A DNA stretch of 64,000 nt from JBGTGG01 sp964398945 (lineage in GTDB: Bacteria > Bacteroidota > Bacteroidia > Cytophagales > Cyclobacteriaceae), in the NCBI GenBank assembly GCA_964398945.1, contig CAYNOT010000001.1:186001-250000 (forward strand). The letters are read 5' to 3'. Each line of letters starts with the position of its first letter. Position 1 is the first letter of the stretch. The notes below the pieces were generated by a model. It saw only the letters and a list, made by a program, of their open reading frames with translations, did not search any database and had not been told where the DNA came from. This document shows, one piece after another, positions 1 to 8,405 of the stretch. Position numbers and translations under genes: made by a program.

Positions 1-438
1 GGTTGCTGACCCAAGGTCTTCTTCGTCTTGCAAATCCATTTTTGACGCATACCTTCCATTGGGGATCAGCTTAACACCGGGCGCGACCAATTCAACACGA
101 TCTACATAGGAAAGTGCTTCAATATTTGAGATCAACGATTGATCACCCTGAACCAATACTCCGTTCATCCAGCGGGTTTGATAGAAGACATTTATACCAG
201 TAGCTTTGACCCCGGCCACATAAGCCGGATTCACCGGCAAATCAATAGCACCAATGGCAATGCCTTGCTTCGTTCTCCGTTGAATGGATTTTGTGGTTAA
301 AAATTCTTGCGGGGAAGATGTTGAATAGGGTGTACCGGTTTTATCTGTAAAGAAAACCATATACCGGCCTTCTTGTCCCCAGCAAAAGGAGGTAATCAAT
401 ACCAGTCCAACAATCAATTTGATTTTAGTTAGTGCCAT
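1..438 (-). CDS. S8-family (subtilisin-like) serine protease, N-terminal part only
   Basis: The reading frame opens at ATG 438 and runs off the left edge, so only 146 residues (signal peptide plus propeptide region) are visible. Residues 1-21 form a signal peptide ending near SFCWG/Q. The following stretch (GRYMVFFTDKTGTPYS, KSIQRRTKQGIAI, DLPVNPAYV, RWMNGVLVQG, IEALSYVDRVELVAPG) has the pattern I associate with the propeptide of Bacteroidota secreted S8 peptidases, which often carry a C-terminal T9SS tail. The catalytic Asp/His/Ser region lies outside the window. The start overlaps the 3' end of the upstream lipoprotein gene by 14 bp, implying one transcript. Family assignment rests on recalled propeptide similarity only. 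Confidence 0.72.
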   Translation of the reverse strand, partial: MALTKIKLIVGLVLITSFCWGQEGRYMVFFTDKTGTPYSTSSPQEFLTTKSIQRRTKQGIAIGAIDLPVNPAYVAGVKATGINVFYQTRWMNGVLVQGDQSLISNIEALSYVDRVELVAPGVKLIPNGRYASKMDLQDEEDLGSAT

Positions 439-1117
439 ACCCGATCAATCGTTGACTAAAATCTATACCGTTTTTTATTTTTTGTTTGCCAATGTCTTCA
501 ATAGGCAGTGTGTAATAATACAGTTGCAAAACTTTCTTTTCGATCAACCCCACATCTTTTGCATATACCTCACTCCGCTTGTCCTGAAACACAATGAAAT
601 CCTGATTGTCGCTTTGCCGTACGGTAATGGTTTTTGAAAATTCAGGTAGTCCTTCAATCGTGAAAGGTTTCTTTACATGCATGGCCTCGTACACATCCAC
701 GCCAAGGGTATTATAAGTATTGCCATCCCATACCTTATTCTCCCTTATCGGAAATGACAACTTCACAAAACTAGTATTCCCTTCCTGCACCACGGCCCGA
801 ATAGCCGAACGTCTGGCCGACCATGTATCTTCGTATTCCCATGGATGGCTTTCAGTGGCCCGTGTACTCCTATAGAAAACAAATTGAAGATCACCCTCCA
901 CGGTTTCGAATGCATCAACTGTTTCAATCTTTAATTGATACGAACTGATTTCCGGTGGGTTCAATTCCGAATAGCTGGTCTGGTCAATCCGATAGATTAA
1001 ATAGCGGCCAATTTCAAGCGGAAAATAGGCAGACTCATTCTCCACAACGATTGGATTTTCATCACAACCGAGCAAAAAAAGCAATCCAAAAGCAAGAAAT
1101 TTAATTGATTTCACCAC
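425..1117 (-). CDS. Hypothetical lipoprotein (230 aa)
   Basis: The N-terminus (MVKSIKFLAFGLLFLLGCDENP) is a lipoprotein signal with lipobox LLGC and acylated Cys18; Asp at +2 does not imply inner-membrane retention in Bacteroidota. The rest is a soluble, beta-rich periplasmic or surface domain (YFPLEIGRYLIYRIDQT...) of a type common in Cytophagales lipoproteins; I recognise no catalytic motif. Start codon is GTG at 1117 (a second GTG follows at once); the nearby ATG is out of frame. The gene overlaps the S8 protease start by 14 bp, so the two are probably co-transcribed. Function unknown. Confidence 0.75.
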   Translation of the reverse strand: MVKSIKFLAFGLLFLLGCDENPIVVENESAYFPLEIGRYLIYRIDQTSYSELNPPEISSYQLKIETVDAFETVEGDLQFVFYRSTRATESHPWEYEDTWSARRSAIRAVVQEGNTSFVKLSFPIRENKVWDGNTYNTLGVDVYEAMHVKKPFTIEGLPEFSKTITVRQSDNQDFIVFQDKRSEVYAKDVGLIEKKVLQLYYYTLPIEDIGKQKIKNGIDFSQRLIGYGTN

Positions 1118-1168
1118 CCATACTGTGTTTTCAAGTACATTCGCGTCCTACACAAAACGTAATCACTG

Positions 1169-1176
1169 CAAAGTTA
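1169..1176 (-). promoter_or_regulatory. Candidate -7 promoter element (TAACTTTG) for the 1117 lipoprotein gene
   Basis: The minus strand reads TAACTTTG, matching the Bacteroidota -7 consensus TAnnTTTG, 52 bases before the GTG start at 1117 in the divergent gap with the TrpF-like gene. A clear -33 TTG was not found, so this is a motif match only. Confidence 0.4.
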
Positions 1177-1200
1177 TTTTTTATTGGTGAATAATAGGAC

Positions 1201-1752
1201 ATGGCGTTAAAAAGGATTGTTAAAGTAGGGAATATCACGAATTTAAGTGAAGCCCGGTATTGCTCCGGGATGGGTGTTGATATGTTGGGTTTTAGGGTAA
1301 TTGAAGGACAGGAAAACCATTTACCTGCCTCCACTTACCAGGAAATCAAAGGCTGGATAGCCGGGCCAAAAGTTGTTGCCGAAGTCTATGGATTGAATGA
1401 TGCTTCATCGCTGGACAAGATAATTGAAGACTACCAACCCGATTTACTGGAAGTAAGTGCGAATGAACTTCCTTACCTACCAAAAGATTTGGGAGTCCCT
1501 ATCATTTTTTCCGGTAGGGCCGGTGAACATTTAATTGATTTCAAAATCGAGTTCCTCATCGGCTCAAATGAAAATTCAGAATCCAACATTCCCATACTTT
1601 CGTTTTGTGAAAATGGGGCTCAACTAGAAACTATTTTACAAAACCCATCGATCAAAGGCATTGTATTGAAGGGATCGCCTGAAGAAAAGCCGGGGCAACA
1701 AGACTACGATCACCTTGCGGATATCCTGGAAGCATTGGAAGAAGATTGCTAA
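1201..1752 (+). CDS. TrpF-like (phosphoribosylanthranilate isomerase-related) protein, probably not catalytically standard
   Basis: The N-terminus (RIVKVGNITNLSEARYCSGMG then VDMLGF) matches the first strand, helix and second strand of the PRAI (beta-alpha)8 barrel, whose family motif is KICGITN...GADALGF. The general-base Cys of that motif is replaced: the local sequence is K8-V9-G10-N11-I12-T13. At 183 aa it is a little shorter than typical TrpF (about 200-210). No other trp genes are near; it stands alone, divergent from the lipoprotein gene and convergent with trmB. The end (GIVLKGSPEEKPGQQDYDHL) is at the place of the phosphate-binding part of the barrel but is diverged. Either a paralogue with another role or a decaying isomerase. 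Confidence 0.6.
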   Translation: MALKRIVKVGNITNLSEARYCSGMGVDMLGFRVIEGQENHLPASTYQEIKGWIAGPKVVAEVYGLNDASSLDKIIEDYQPDLLEVSANELPYLPKDLGVPIIFSGRAGEHLIDFKIEFLIGSNENSESNIPILSFCENGAQLETILQNPSIKGIVLKGSPEEKPGQQDYDHLADILEALEEDC

Positions 1753-1804
1753 TTGGTAAATTTCTGATTTCTAAATTTTGCGGGCTTTTGCGTGAAAAGA
1801 ACTT

Positions 1805-2461
1805 CTACTTAAACCTGAACCGCAAATACTTAATCGTCTCACCTTTTTCAGCAAACATTTCTTCATATCTCGTTTTGATATCAAAACATTCCGGCCGCAA
1901 AGGGGAATCGTATACTTCATTGGTAAATTGAAAATCCTCCACATCGTTTCTTTTTTTCACTTCTTCAACTGAATATTCAAACAACCCTGTATTATCGGTC
2001 TTCAACCGTAGATATCCTCCATTGGCGAGCATGCGCTTATACATTTCCATAAACCGTGGACTCGTCAACCGCCTCTTAGTATCGCTTAACCGTGGACGCG
2101 GATCAGGAAAGGTGATCCAGATTTCATCGATCTCTCCTTCCGCAAAGAAATTTTCGATCATAAGTATATGCGTTCTTAAAAAAGCTGCATTTGTTAAGTT
2201 GGCTTCGAATGCCATCGTACTTCCTTTCCAGATACGGTCGCCTTTTATATCAACACCAATAAAATTACGGTCGGGAAAACGGGTTGCCAATCCTACCGTA
2301 TACTCGCCCCTGCCACACGCCAGTTCCACTGTAATCGGTTTATCATTTTTAAAGAAACCGGATTTCCATTTTCCTTTGATCGCCTGATAAATGGGCTTGG
2401 TAGGCTCCACTACATTTTCACGCTCCGCAATAATCCTGAACCGTTCTAGTTTTCTCTTCAC
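1805..2461 (-). CDS. trmB: tRNA (guanine-N7-)-methyltransferase
   Basis: This 218-aa protein methylates N7 of G46 in the tRNA variable loop using S-adenosylmethionine. The SAM-binding motif is VELACGRGEYT (about residues 45-55), followed by FIGVDIKG; the family signature is DEIWITFPDPRPR with KRRLTSPRF (about 121-146). Length is normal for TrmB. It lies 8 bp after folC and ends the long minus-strand unit that starts with the TPR gene, convergent with the TrpF-like gene. Cytoplasmic housekeeping enzyme; assignment firm. Confidence 0.95.
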   Translation of the reverse strand: MKRKLERFRIIAERENVVEPTKPIYQAIKGKWKSGFFKNDKPITVELACGRGEYTVGLATRFPDRNFIGVDIKGDRIWKGSTMAFEANLTNAAFLRTHILMIENFFAEGEIDEIWITFPDPRPRLSDTKRRLTSPRFMEMYKRMLANGGYLRLKTDNTGLFEYSVEEVKKRNDVEDFQFTNEVYDSPLRPECFDIKTRYEEMFAEKGETIKYLRFRFK

Positions 2462-2469
2462 TTCTAAAA

Positions 2470-3756
2470 TTATAAATTCCCGATATCGGCCACCACAAAT
2501 GTACTGCCACCAATAAATATTAAGTCATCAACATCCGCTGCAGCTTTCGCTTTTGCGATTGCAGCATTCACATCCTTGATTACTTCTCCTTTTAACCCGA
2601 TTGCCTGCGCCTTTTCATGCAAAATATTCGCATCCAATGCCCGCGGGATATTTGCCTCGCAAAAGTAATAGGTGGCTTCTTTTGGCCAAAGTTTTAGGAT
2701 TGATTCAATGGCTTTGTCTTTTACCACCCCCATTACCACATACAACTTTTTATGCGGGGTTTTTGCAAGTTGCCCTACCACCATTTTTATCCCGTCTTCG
2801 TTGTGGCCGGTATCACAAATCATTAACGGCTTTTCAGCAAGTATTTGCCAGCGGCCCTTCAGATTGGTTTGTGCAATCACATTTTCCAATCCATGACGAA
2901 TGTGGTGTGAATTAATGGTGAAACTATTGGCTGACAGGATTTCCAACGCCATCATCACCCCGGGGATATTCCTGGTTTGGTAGTTTCCCAACAAAGGGAT
3001 TTTCACATCTTCAAATAACAATTCATTCCCACGAAAGAGGTTATAACTATTGTTTGACCGAATGGCTTTGAAATGGTCCCCAAAACGGAGCTTAGTATTC
3101 GTTTCCATCGCAACAGTTTCAAACACCTCTTCAATACCCGCTTGCCTTTCACTGACCACTACCGGAATATTCTTTTTAATAATCCCTGCCTTTTCCTTTG
3201 CTATCAATTCCAACGTATCCCCCAGGAATTCTGCATGGTCATATCCAATATTGGTAATCACCGACAGTTCAGGAGTGATCACGTTTGTGGAGTCCAACCG
3301 TCCGCCCATCCCAACTTCAATCACCGCTACATCAACTTTCTCCTTTGCGAAATATTGAAAAGCCATTGCCACGGTGATCTCAAAAAAAGATGGGTTTAGT
3401 TCTGTGATCAAGGGATTTATCGCGTTGACAAAATCCACAACAAATTGTTCACGTATTTCTTCCCCATCAATGCGGATGCGTTCGGTAAATGATTTTAAAT
3501 GCGGGGAAGTATATAACCCTGTTTTATACCCGGCTGATTGCAATACCGAAGCCAGCATGTGACTGGTGGATCCCTTACCATTTGTGCCCGCCACGTGGAT
3601 GCTTTTAAAACTATTTTGGGGATTGCCTAACGCTTCACAAAGCTTAATGGTATTGGTCAGGTCTTTTCGGTACGCTGCACCACCCAGGCGCTGGAACATA
3701 GGCAAATTGCCATACAGATAGGCTACTGTTTCAGGGAATGAATGGAACATTGACAA
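2470..3756 (-). CDS. folC: Bifunctional folylpolyglutamate synthase / dihydrofolate synthase
   Basis: A Mur-ligase-superfamily enzyme that adds glutamate to dihydropteroate and to reduced folates with ATP. The P-loop is HVAGTNGKGST (GTNGKGS at 57-63), followed by GYKTGLYTSPHL and SFTERIRIDGE; the central ATPase region has VGMGGRLDSTNVI and the C-terminal ligase domain has CDTGHNEDG. 428 aa is the normal length. The start gives MSMFHSFPETVAYLYGNLPMFQRLGG, the usual N-terminus of the family. It follows the TonB-like gene after about 95 bp and precedes trmB by 8 bp. Confidence 0.95.
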   Translation of the reverse strand: MSMFHSFPETVAYLYGNLPMFQRLGGAAYRKDLTNTIKLCEALGNPQNSFKSIHVAGTNGKGSTSHMLASVLQSAGYKTGLYTSPHLKSFTERIRIDGEEIREQFVVDFVNAINPLITELNPSFFEITVAMAFQYFAKEKVDVAVIEVGMGGRLDSTNVITPELSVITNIGYDHAEFLGDTLELIAKEKAGIIKKNIPVVVSERQAGIEEVFETVAMETNTKLRFGDHFKAIRSNNSYNLFRGNELLFEDVKIPLLGNYQTRNIPGVMMALEILSANSFTINSHHIRHGLENVIAQTNLKGRWQILAEKPLMICDTGHNEDGIKMVVGQLAKTPHKKLYVVMGVVKDKAIESILKLWPKEATYYFCEANIPRALDANILHEKAQAIGLKGEVIKDVNAAIAKAKAAADVDDLIFIGGSTFVVADIGNL

Positions 3757-3851
3757 GTAAAATGCAAAACTAGCAACTTAGCAGGAAGTTGTTAATGGGT
3801 TATTTGTGGATTATAAATAATTATTAATTGGAAGGAGGTAGTTTTGTAATA

Positions 3852-4757
3852 TTACTTAGAAACTACCCTAAATGTAATCTTACCAGATGACGGTTGTGGA
3901 TTTGATCCTTTCGGTATAAATACTAATTTTTGAATTGTCTCCTTTAACCTTCTTTCGGCTTCCAGGCTCAAGCCACGCTTATCCGCAATCACAGATACGA
4001 CCATTCCTTCTTCATCTACTTTAACAGTAAATGTATACTCTCCATATGCATCATTTGGCAAAGACGGGGTATCAACTTTTGGAAAATCAAATCCATTAAA
4101 ACCAGACATGGAAACTCCACCACTTCCACCACCTGGTTTCCCGTAAAGTGCTTTTGCATCAACACTACCCTGCGGACTTCCTTTATCACCTGTTTTATTT
4201 GCGTCATCCCCCTGACTTCCGGCTGCTCCTTCTTTTCCACCGGATGTTTCACTGGTATTCGTATTCGGCTTATAAACTGCCAATGGCTTAGGGTCAGGTT
4301 TTTTCTCTACGGGTTTAACTTCTTCCTTTTTAGGCTCTTCTTTTTTCTCTACCGGCTTTTCGACCGGTTTCTCAACAGGTTTTTTAAGCTCTTCCTTTTT
4401 CTCCTTTACAACCACCGGGCTTTCCATTTTATTGGGTATTTCTTCAACGGCAGTTTCTTTTGGTGTTGCTTGCTCAGTTGTAGTTTCAGGAACAGATTCT
4501 TGCGGCACTACTTCCTCAGGAGTGGATTCTTGGGCTTCATTGTTTTTGGATTTATCCCCTACCGGAACTTCCGGTTGGATGTCACCACTTCCCTGGCTGT
4601 CCATCCCAAAATTCAGTTCGATTCCATACTCCGGTAGTGGAGGATCAGGGGCTTTCCAGGCAATCACAAAAAGAAGGATAAACAAAAGAAGGCCATTCAC
4701 ACCAATGGTGGTGAAAAGGGCAATCCGTTTGTTCTTCTTTTCGTTTTCTTCGTGCAT
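3852..4757 (-). CDS. TonB/TolA-like energy-transducing protein
   Basis: A 301-aa protein with a short cytoplasmic N-terminus, one membrane segment (about residues 12-33, IALFTTIGVNGLLLFILLFVIA), a long Pro/Glu/Lys-rich periplasm-spanning linker (residues about 60-165, with repeats such as EKPVEKPVEKPVEKK), a Gly/Ser-rich stretch and a C-terminal TonB-like domain (YTFTVKVDEEGMV...ITFRVV). The family transmits proton-motive force from ExbB/ExbD to outer-membrane partners. Stop of exbD and this start are 1 bp apart, so it is the third gene of exbB-exbD-tonB. Whether it serves TonB receptors or a Tol-like envelope role cannot be told from sequence. Confidence 0.85.
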   Translation of the reverse strand: MHEENEKKNKRIALFTTIGVNGLLLFILLFVIAWKAPDPPLPEYGIELNFGMDSQGSGDIQPEVPVGDKSKNNEAQESTPEEVVPQESVPETTTEQATPKETAVEEIPNKMESPVVVKEKKEELKKPVEKPVEKPVEKKEEPKKEEVKPVEKKPDPKPLAVYKPNTNTSETSGGKEGAAGSQGDDANKTGDKGSPQGSVDAKALYGKPGGGSGGVSMSGFNGFDFPKVDTPSLPNDAYGEYTFTVKVDEEGMVVSVIADKRGLSLEAERRLKETIQKLVFIPKGSNPQPSSGKITFRVVSK

Positions 4758-4758
4758 G

Positions 4759-5148
4759 TTATTTTGGCTTTGTCGCCACTACTACTTTTGCTTCCAGTTT
4801 TGTGGCAATCCCTGCTACATACACCAGGTGCTCGGAAGGTGTGTCTTTATCGATGTGCAACACCACCGCTCCACCCGGAGTTGCTAATTGTAACTTCAAT
4901 TCACCTTCCAAGGTTCCCTTTGTTACTTTTTTATCGCCTACATAATATTGCAGATCCCTGGTCACTGTCACCGATATTTTTTGTGTTTCAATGGAACTGG
5001 CTGCACTGGTGGGCAAATTCACAGGCAAACCGGATGGCGTAACAAAAGATGACGTGAGCATAAAAAAGACCAACAACAGGAATATTAAATCCGTCATGGA
5101 GGCCATGCTAAAGGAGGGGTCAATTTTATTTTTGGATGAAAAATTCAT
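4759..5148 (-). CDS. exbD: Biopolymer transport protein ExbD/TolR family
   Basis: 129 aa with one N-terminal membrane helix carrying the essential membrane Asp: SMASMTDLIFLLLVFFMLTSS, Asp20. The periplasmic domain ends in VVATKPK. ExbD works with ExbB as the stator that couples proton flow to TonB movement in the inner membrane. It sits 1 bp after exbB and 1 bp before the TonB-like gene, so the three are surely co-expressed. Length is normal for the family. Confidence 0.93.
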   Translation of the reverse strand: MNFSSKNKIDPSFSMASMTDLIFLLLVFFMLTSSFVTPSGLPVNLPTSAASSIETQKISVTVTRDLQYYVGDKKVTKGTLEGELKLQLATPGGAVVLHIDKDTPSEHLVYVAGIATKLEAKVVVATKPK

Positions 5149-5149
5149 T

Positions 5150-5827
5150 TTACTTCGGCTCTTGCAACAGGTCTATAAAATCAATAGAGGTGTATTCCAT
5201 TTTATGCACTACTTTTTGTACACGGCTTACCAAATAATTGTACGCCAAGTAGGCAATAATCCCTACAATCAATCCGCCCACAGTTGTTATCATCGCTGCA
5301 TAGATACCGGAAGAAAGCAGCTTCGGGCTAACCGATCCCTCCTCTTGCGCGATTCCTATAAAGGCTTCCACCATACCAATCACTGTTCCAAGGAAGCCCA
5401 TCATCGGTGCCGCACCGGCTATTGTGGCCAATGTCGACAGGTTTTTCTCAAGCTTAAAAACCTCCAGCTTTCCAATATTCTCAATGGAAGCTTCTATCGT
5501 CTTTAAGGGGCTTCCAATTCTTGAAATCCCCTTCTCGATCATTCGCGCAATGGGGGTATCATTTTGTGAACACAAAAGCTTTGCACCATTCACATCACCA
5601 CGCAATACAAGTCCTTTTACGGAACTCATAAATTGATCGGGGTTTTCATTTGCTTTGTTAATGGTGAGCAACCGCTCGATAAACAGGTAAATGGCAATAA
5701 TCCAAAGGACCGCCAGTGGAACCATCATCCATCCACCTTTTAATGTAAGTTCCCAAACTGAAATGGCTTCTTGTGCAACCTCTACAGCTTCCGCTGCACT
5801 TTGCTCAATTTGTGCTAGTATCATCAA
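5150..5827 (-). CDS. exbB: MotA/TolQ/ExbB proton channel family protein
   Basis: 225 aa with three predicted membrane segments: WMMVPLAVLWIIAIYLFIERLL near residues 32-53, then TLATIAGAAPMMGFLGTVIGMVEAF and MITTVGGLIVGIIAYLAYNYLV. The motif APMMGFLGTVIGM is diagnostic of the family. It forms the pentameric channel part of the ExbBD motor in the inner membrane. It follows the SPOR protein after 28 bp and precedes exbD by 1 bp. Confidence 0.94.
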   Translation of the reverse strand: MMILAQIEQSAAEAVEVAQEAISVWELTLKGGWMMVPLAVLWIIAIYLFIERLLTINKANENPDQFMSSVKGLVLRGDVNGAKLLCSQNDTPIARMIEKGISRIGSPLKTIEASIENIGKLEVFKLEKNLSTLATIAGAAPMMGFLGTVIGMVEAFIGIAQEEGSVSPKLLSSGIYAAMITTVGGLIVGIIAYLAYNYLVSRVQKVVHKMEYTSIDFIDLLQEPK

Positions 5828-5855
5828 TAGTTTAAAAAATTAAATCCTAAAAAAA

Positions 5856-6644
5856 TCAATACTTAATTACCCAAACACCATCGCCATACTCTCCTTTCAG
5901 GTTGTCGGCTTTGGATTGGGCATCCGCAAAAGTATCCCCATCTTCAATTGCCAACCTGAAAAACTGAACATTTCTAAAGGGGGGAATGATCCGAACGTGG
6001 GCCCCGTTTTTACTTAGTTTTTGTGCGTTGTCCATCAACAAATCATCATCAATGGCACTGGCAATAACTACATAGTAACGTCCGGTCCGCTCAGATAGTG
6101 TTTCCACGACTCCTTCTTTTAGTGCCATCGCATTCGCGAGGGAATCCGCTATTCTTCTTTCTTCAGCGAGTTGCTGTTCGCGCAATTGGGCGGCATTTCT
6201 TTCCTCTTCACGTTTCTTTTCATCTGCTTCTCTTTGGGCAAGTGCTATCTGCGCTTTCTCACGATCTTGTTCAGGCATAACAAACAACCAATAGCCTCCT
6301 GCAGCAAGCACCAGCACGATTAGTATACCAATTACTATTGCGCCAACGGGGGATGATTTTTTTTCTTCCCGAAAGGAGTATGAGTACGGTTCACGAACAT
6401 GTTCCTGTTCATCTTCCTGGTCAGCATCAAACCGGAGGGGTTCCTGTTCCGTTATGCGTTCTTCAATTATTTCTTCTGTTGTTATGGTTTCCTCAACTAC
6501 TTCTTCAACAGGTTCTTCCTTTGATTCTTCGCGGTGGATGGGTTCATATTCTATTTCAGGCAATCCAAAGGTATCGTCAGCATCATTGACATTCTGAATG
6601 TTTTCTTCTGACTCATCTTCATTTGCTTTTTTCTTCCTGGCCAT
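5856..6644 (-). CDS. SPOR-domain membrane protein
   Basis: 262 aa: a very acidic cytoplasmic part (residues 1-95, rich in Glu), one membrane segment (about 100-123), an Arg/Glu-rich predicted coiled coil (125-175) and a C-terminal SPOR domain (187-262, RYYVVIASAIDDDLLMDNA... GDGVWVIKY). SPOR domains bind peptidoglycan lacking stem peptides, typically at division sites. The placement just before exbB-exbD-tonB suggests that the motor is tied to cell-wall position, as in Tol-Pal-like machines; that link is inference. The acidic N-terminus is unusual in length for a SPOR protein. Confidence 0.85.
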   Translation of the reverse strand: MARKKKANEDESEENIQNVNDADDTFGLPEIEYEPIHREESKEEPVEEVVEETITTEEIIEERITEQEPLRFDADQEDEQEHVREPYSYSFREEKKSSPVGAIVIGILIVLVLAAGGYWLFVMPEQDREKAQIALAQREADEKKREEERNAAQLREQQLAEERRIADSLANAMALKEGVVETLSERTGRYYVVIASAIDDDLLMDNAQKLSKNGAHVRIIPPFRNVQFFRLAIEDGDTFADAQSKADNLKGEYGDGVWVIKY

Positions 6645-6723
6645 AGTCGGGTTAATTAAATATGGGTAAACTATACAAAATTAAGCGAATTTTCGAGGCA
6701 TCCAAACTTGTTTCCATCCTCCA

Positions 6724-8394
6724 TCAAAAGCTCCATGTCAACCCACCCATAAATTGAAAACCACGTACCGGATAATTTAAATATAAAGGGTACTTACTTC
6801 CTGTAATATTATTGAACTGCAAGAATACGGAGAACCGGTCCGAAAAAATGTATTCGACACGTGCGTTCAAGTCAAATGCATTCTTCAAATCGATGGTCTC
6901 AGTAGTTACCGGATCAAGGGCTTTCATCCCTCCTTGCGCGATAATATCTGCCGAAAGGATTATTTTTTCAACCAGGTTGTACGAAGAGTTGAGTGTCAAC
7001 TTATAGGTTGGACGATGCCACGCATGGGCAATACTTTCCGTGTTGTAGGTATAATAATCTGCACGGAATATAAACTTCGCCTTCCCTGTTTCTGCAAAGT
7101 TGATCGATCCAAAAAGATTGGTTCGCTTAGTGGTTCCCAGGTCATATTCAGTTGTAAACCGGGCTTGATCGTTTTCATCATTGATAAAATAATATGGATT
7201 CTTCAACGCAGCATACGCAACTCCCCCACTTACAGAAATCTTTGTTCCCACCCTTGCGTTTACACCCGCCTCAAAATCAAACACCCGGTTGGTATGATAA
7301 ATTGGAATGTTGGGGCCTAGCCAAATGTTCTCTTTCGTTAGTGTTCCCAATGAAACCTTATCCACTCCACCTGTTAAGGATCCAACAAAATCCACGAACG
7401 GAGTGAAGGCGTAGGTGGCGCGCACATCCGGATACAAATGAAAGTTCTTGTTGTCGATGGTGTCGTTCTCATACGAGGCAACCAACCCAGCCCTGATTTT
7501 TAAGTTGTCCATTGGTGTAAACCAAAACACCGGATTGATGTTCAATAAATTCCGTGGAGTTGCCTCCACCAGCGCATCCTTCCGGCTAATAATGTTGAAG
7601 TTCGCATCAATCAACACACCTTTATCTTCAGAAATTTTATACGAAGATTTGAAGGCCAGGTCCACATCTGTTTCCCGGGCATCATACTTATCAAAAAGAT
7701 AATTGAACTCAGCACCCAACGAATATTTAAAATCCGAATTCTTGGTATTGCTTACTACTGTTCCCAATGAAAAATACCCAATGCCCTGCTTTATAGTGTC
7801 CCGGTCAACTTCCATTCCTTCCGGATATCCATAAAAATGGGAAGTCCTGTTCTCAAAACCTACATGGCCACTAATGGCGATCAACTTGCTGAAGGTTTTA
7901 CCATATAACGAAATCCCCGATTCGCTACTGGCCGAATTCTTATCATCGACAGGTCCCTTGCCCGATCCTCTGAAAAATGCATGTGCCCCTACCATCTTGT
8001 CCTTATCCCGGCCGGAATTCATAAAAACTTCACCATACGGTGAATTATAGTTTCCATATCCAAGCGTAAGATAGTTTCGCACAATAGCAGGTGCGGGCTC
8101 TTGTTTTAACTTCAATGGTCGAATCGTAGCATCGATTAAAGGCGTTGTAAATGTAAGGGGTTTGAAATCGTAACTAATCGGTGGGCGAATAGGCTCATAA
8201 GGACGTGGTGGTATTTTACCAAAGTTCCGATTGACTTTTGGCAAATTGATTTCACGCTCTTTGATAATCTCTATTTCAACTGATTTAATCTCGCCATCCG
8301 TCCAGTCAGGCGTTTGGGCAAAACTTATGTTTATAAAACCAATTGCCAGCAATCCGGTCAACAAACTTATTCTTAAAAAATATAGCTTCTTCAT
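6724..8394 (-). CDS. Outer-membrane beta-barrel protein (TonB-receptor-like C-terminus, no plug)
   Basis: Starting at ATG 8394 the protein is 556 aa, with signal peptide MKKLYFLRISLLTGLLAIGF...SFAQ. An upstream TTG at 8409 would add five residues and overlap the previous gene; the ATG gives a better signal peptide. A Pro-rich segment (IPPRPYEPIRPPISYDF) precedes many alternating-hydrophobicity strands (LTLGYGNYNSPYGEVFMNSG, SGHVGFENRTSHFYGY), and the chain ends in Phe (GFQFMGGLTWSF), as outer-membrane barrels do. There is no plug domain or TonB-dependent N-terminal beta domain. It lies 11 bp after the TPR gene and upstream of SPOR-exbBD-tonB, so it is a likely partner of that motor. Confidence 0.75.
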   Translation of the reverse strand: MKKLYFLRISLLTGLLAIGFINISFAQTPDWTDGEIKSVEIEIIKEREINLPKVNRNFGKIPPRPYEPIRPPISYDFKPLTFTTPLIDATIRPLKLKQEPAPAIVRNYLTLGYGNYNSPYGEVFMNSGRDKDKMVGAHAFFRGSGKGPVDDKNSASSESGISLYGKTFSKLIAISGHVGFENRTSHFYGYPEGMEVDRDTIKQGIGYFSLGTVVSNTKNSDFKYSLGAEFNYLFDKYDARETDVDLAFKSSYKISEDKGVLIDANFNIISRKDALVEATPRNLLNINPVFWFTPMDNLKIRAGLVASYENDTIDNKNFHLYPDVRATYAFTPFVDFVGSLTGGVDKVSLGTLTKENIWLGPNIPIYHTNRVFDFEAGVNARVGTKISVSGGVAYAALKNPYYFINDENDQARFTTEYDLGTTKRTNLFGSINFAETGKAKFIFRADYYTYNTESIAHAWHRPTYKLTLNSSYNLVEKIILSADIIAQGGMKALDPVTTETIDLKNAFDLNARVEYIFSDRFSVFLQFNNITGSKYPLYLNYPVRGFQFMGGLTWSF

Positions 8395-8405
8395 CGTAAA
8401 AAATA

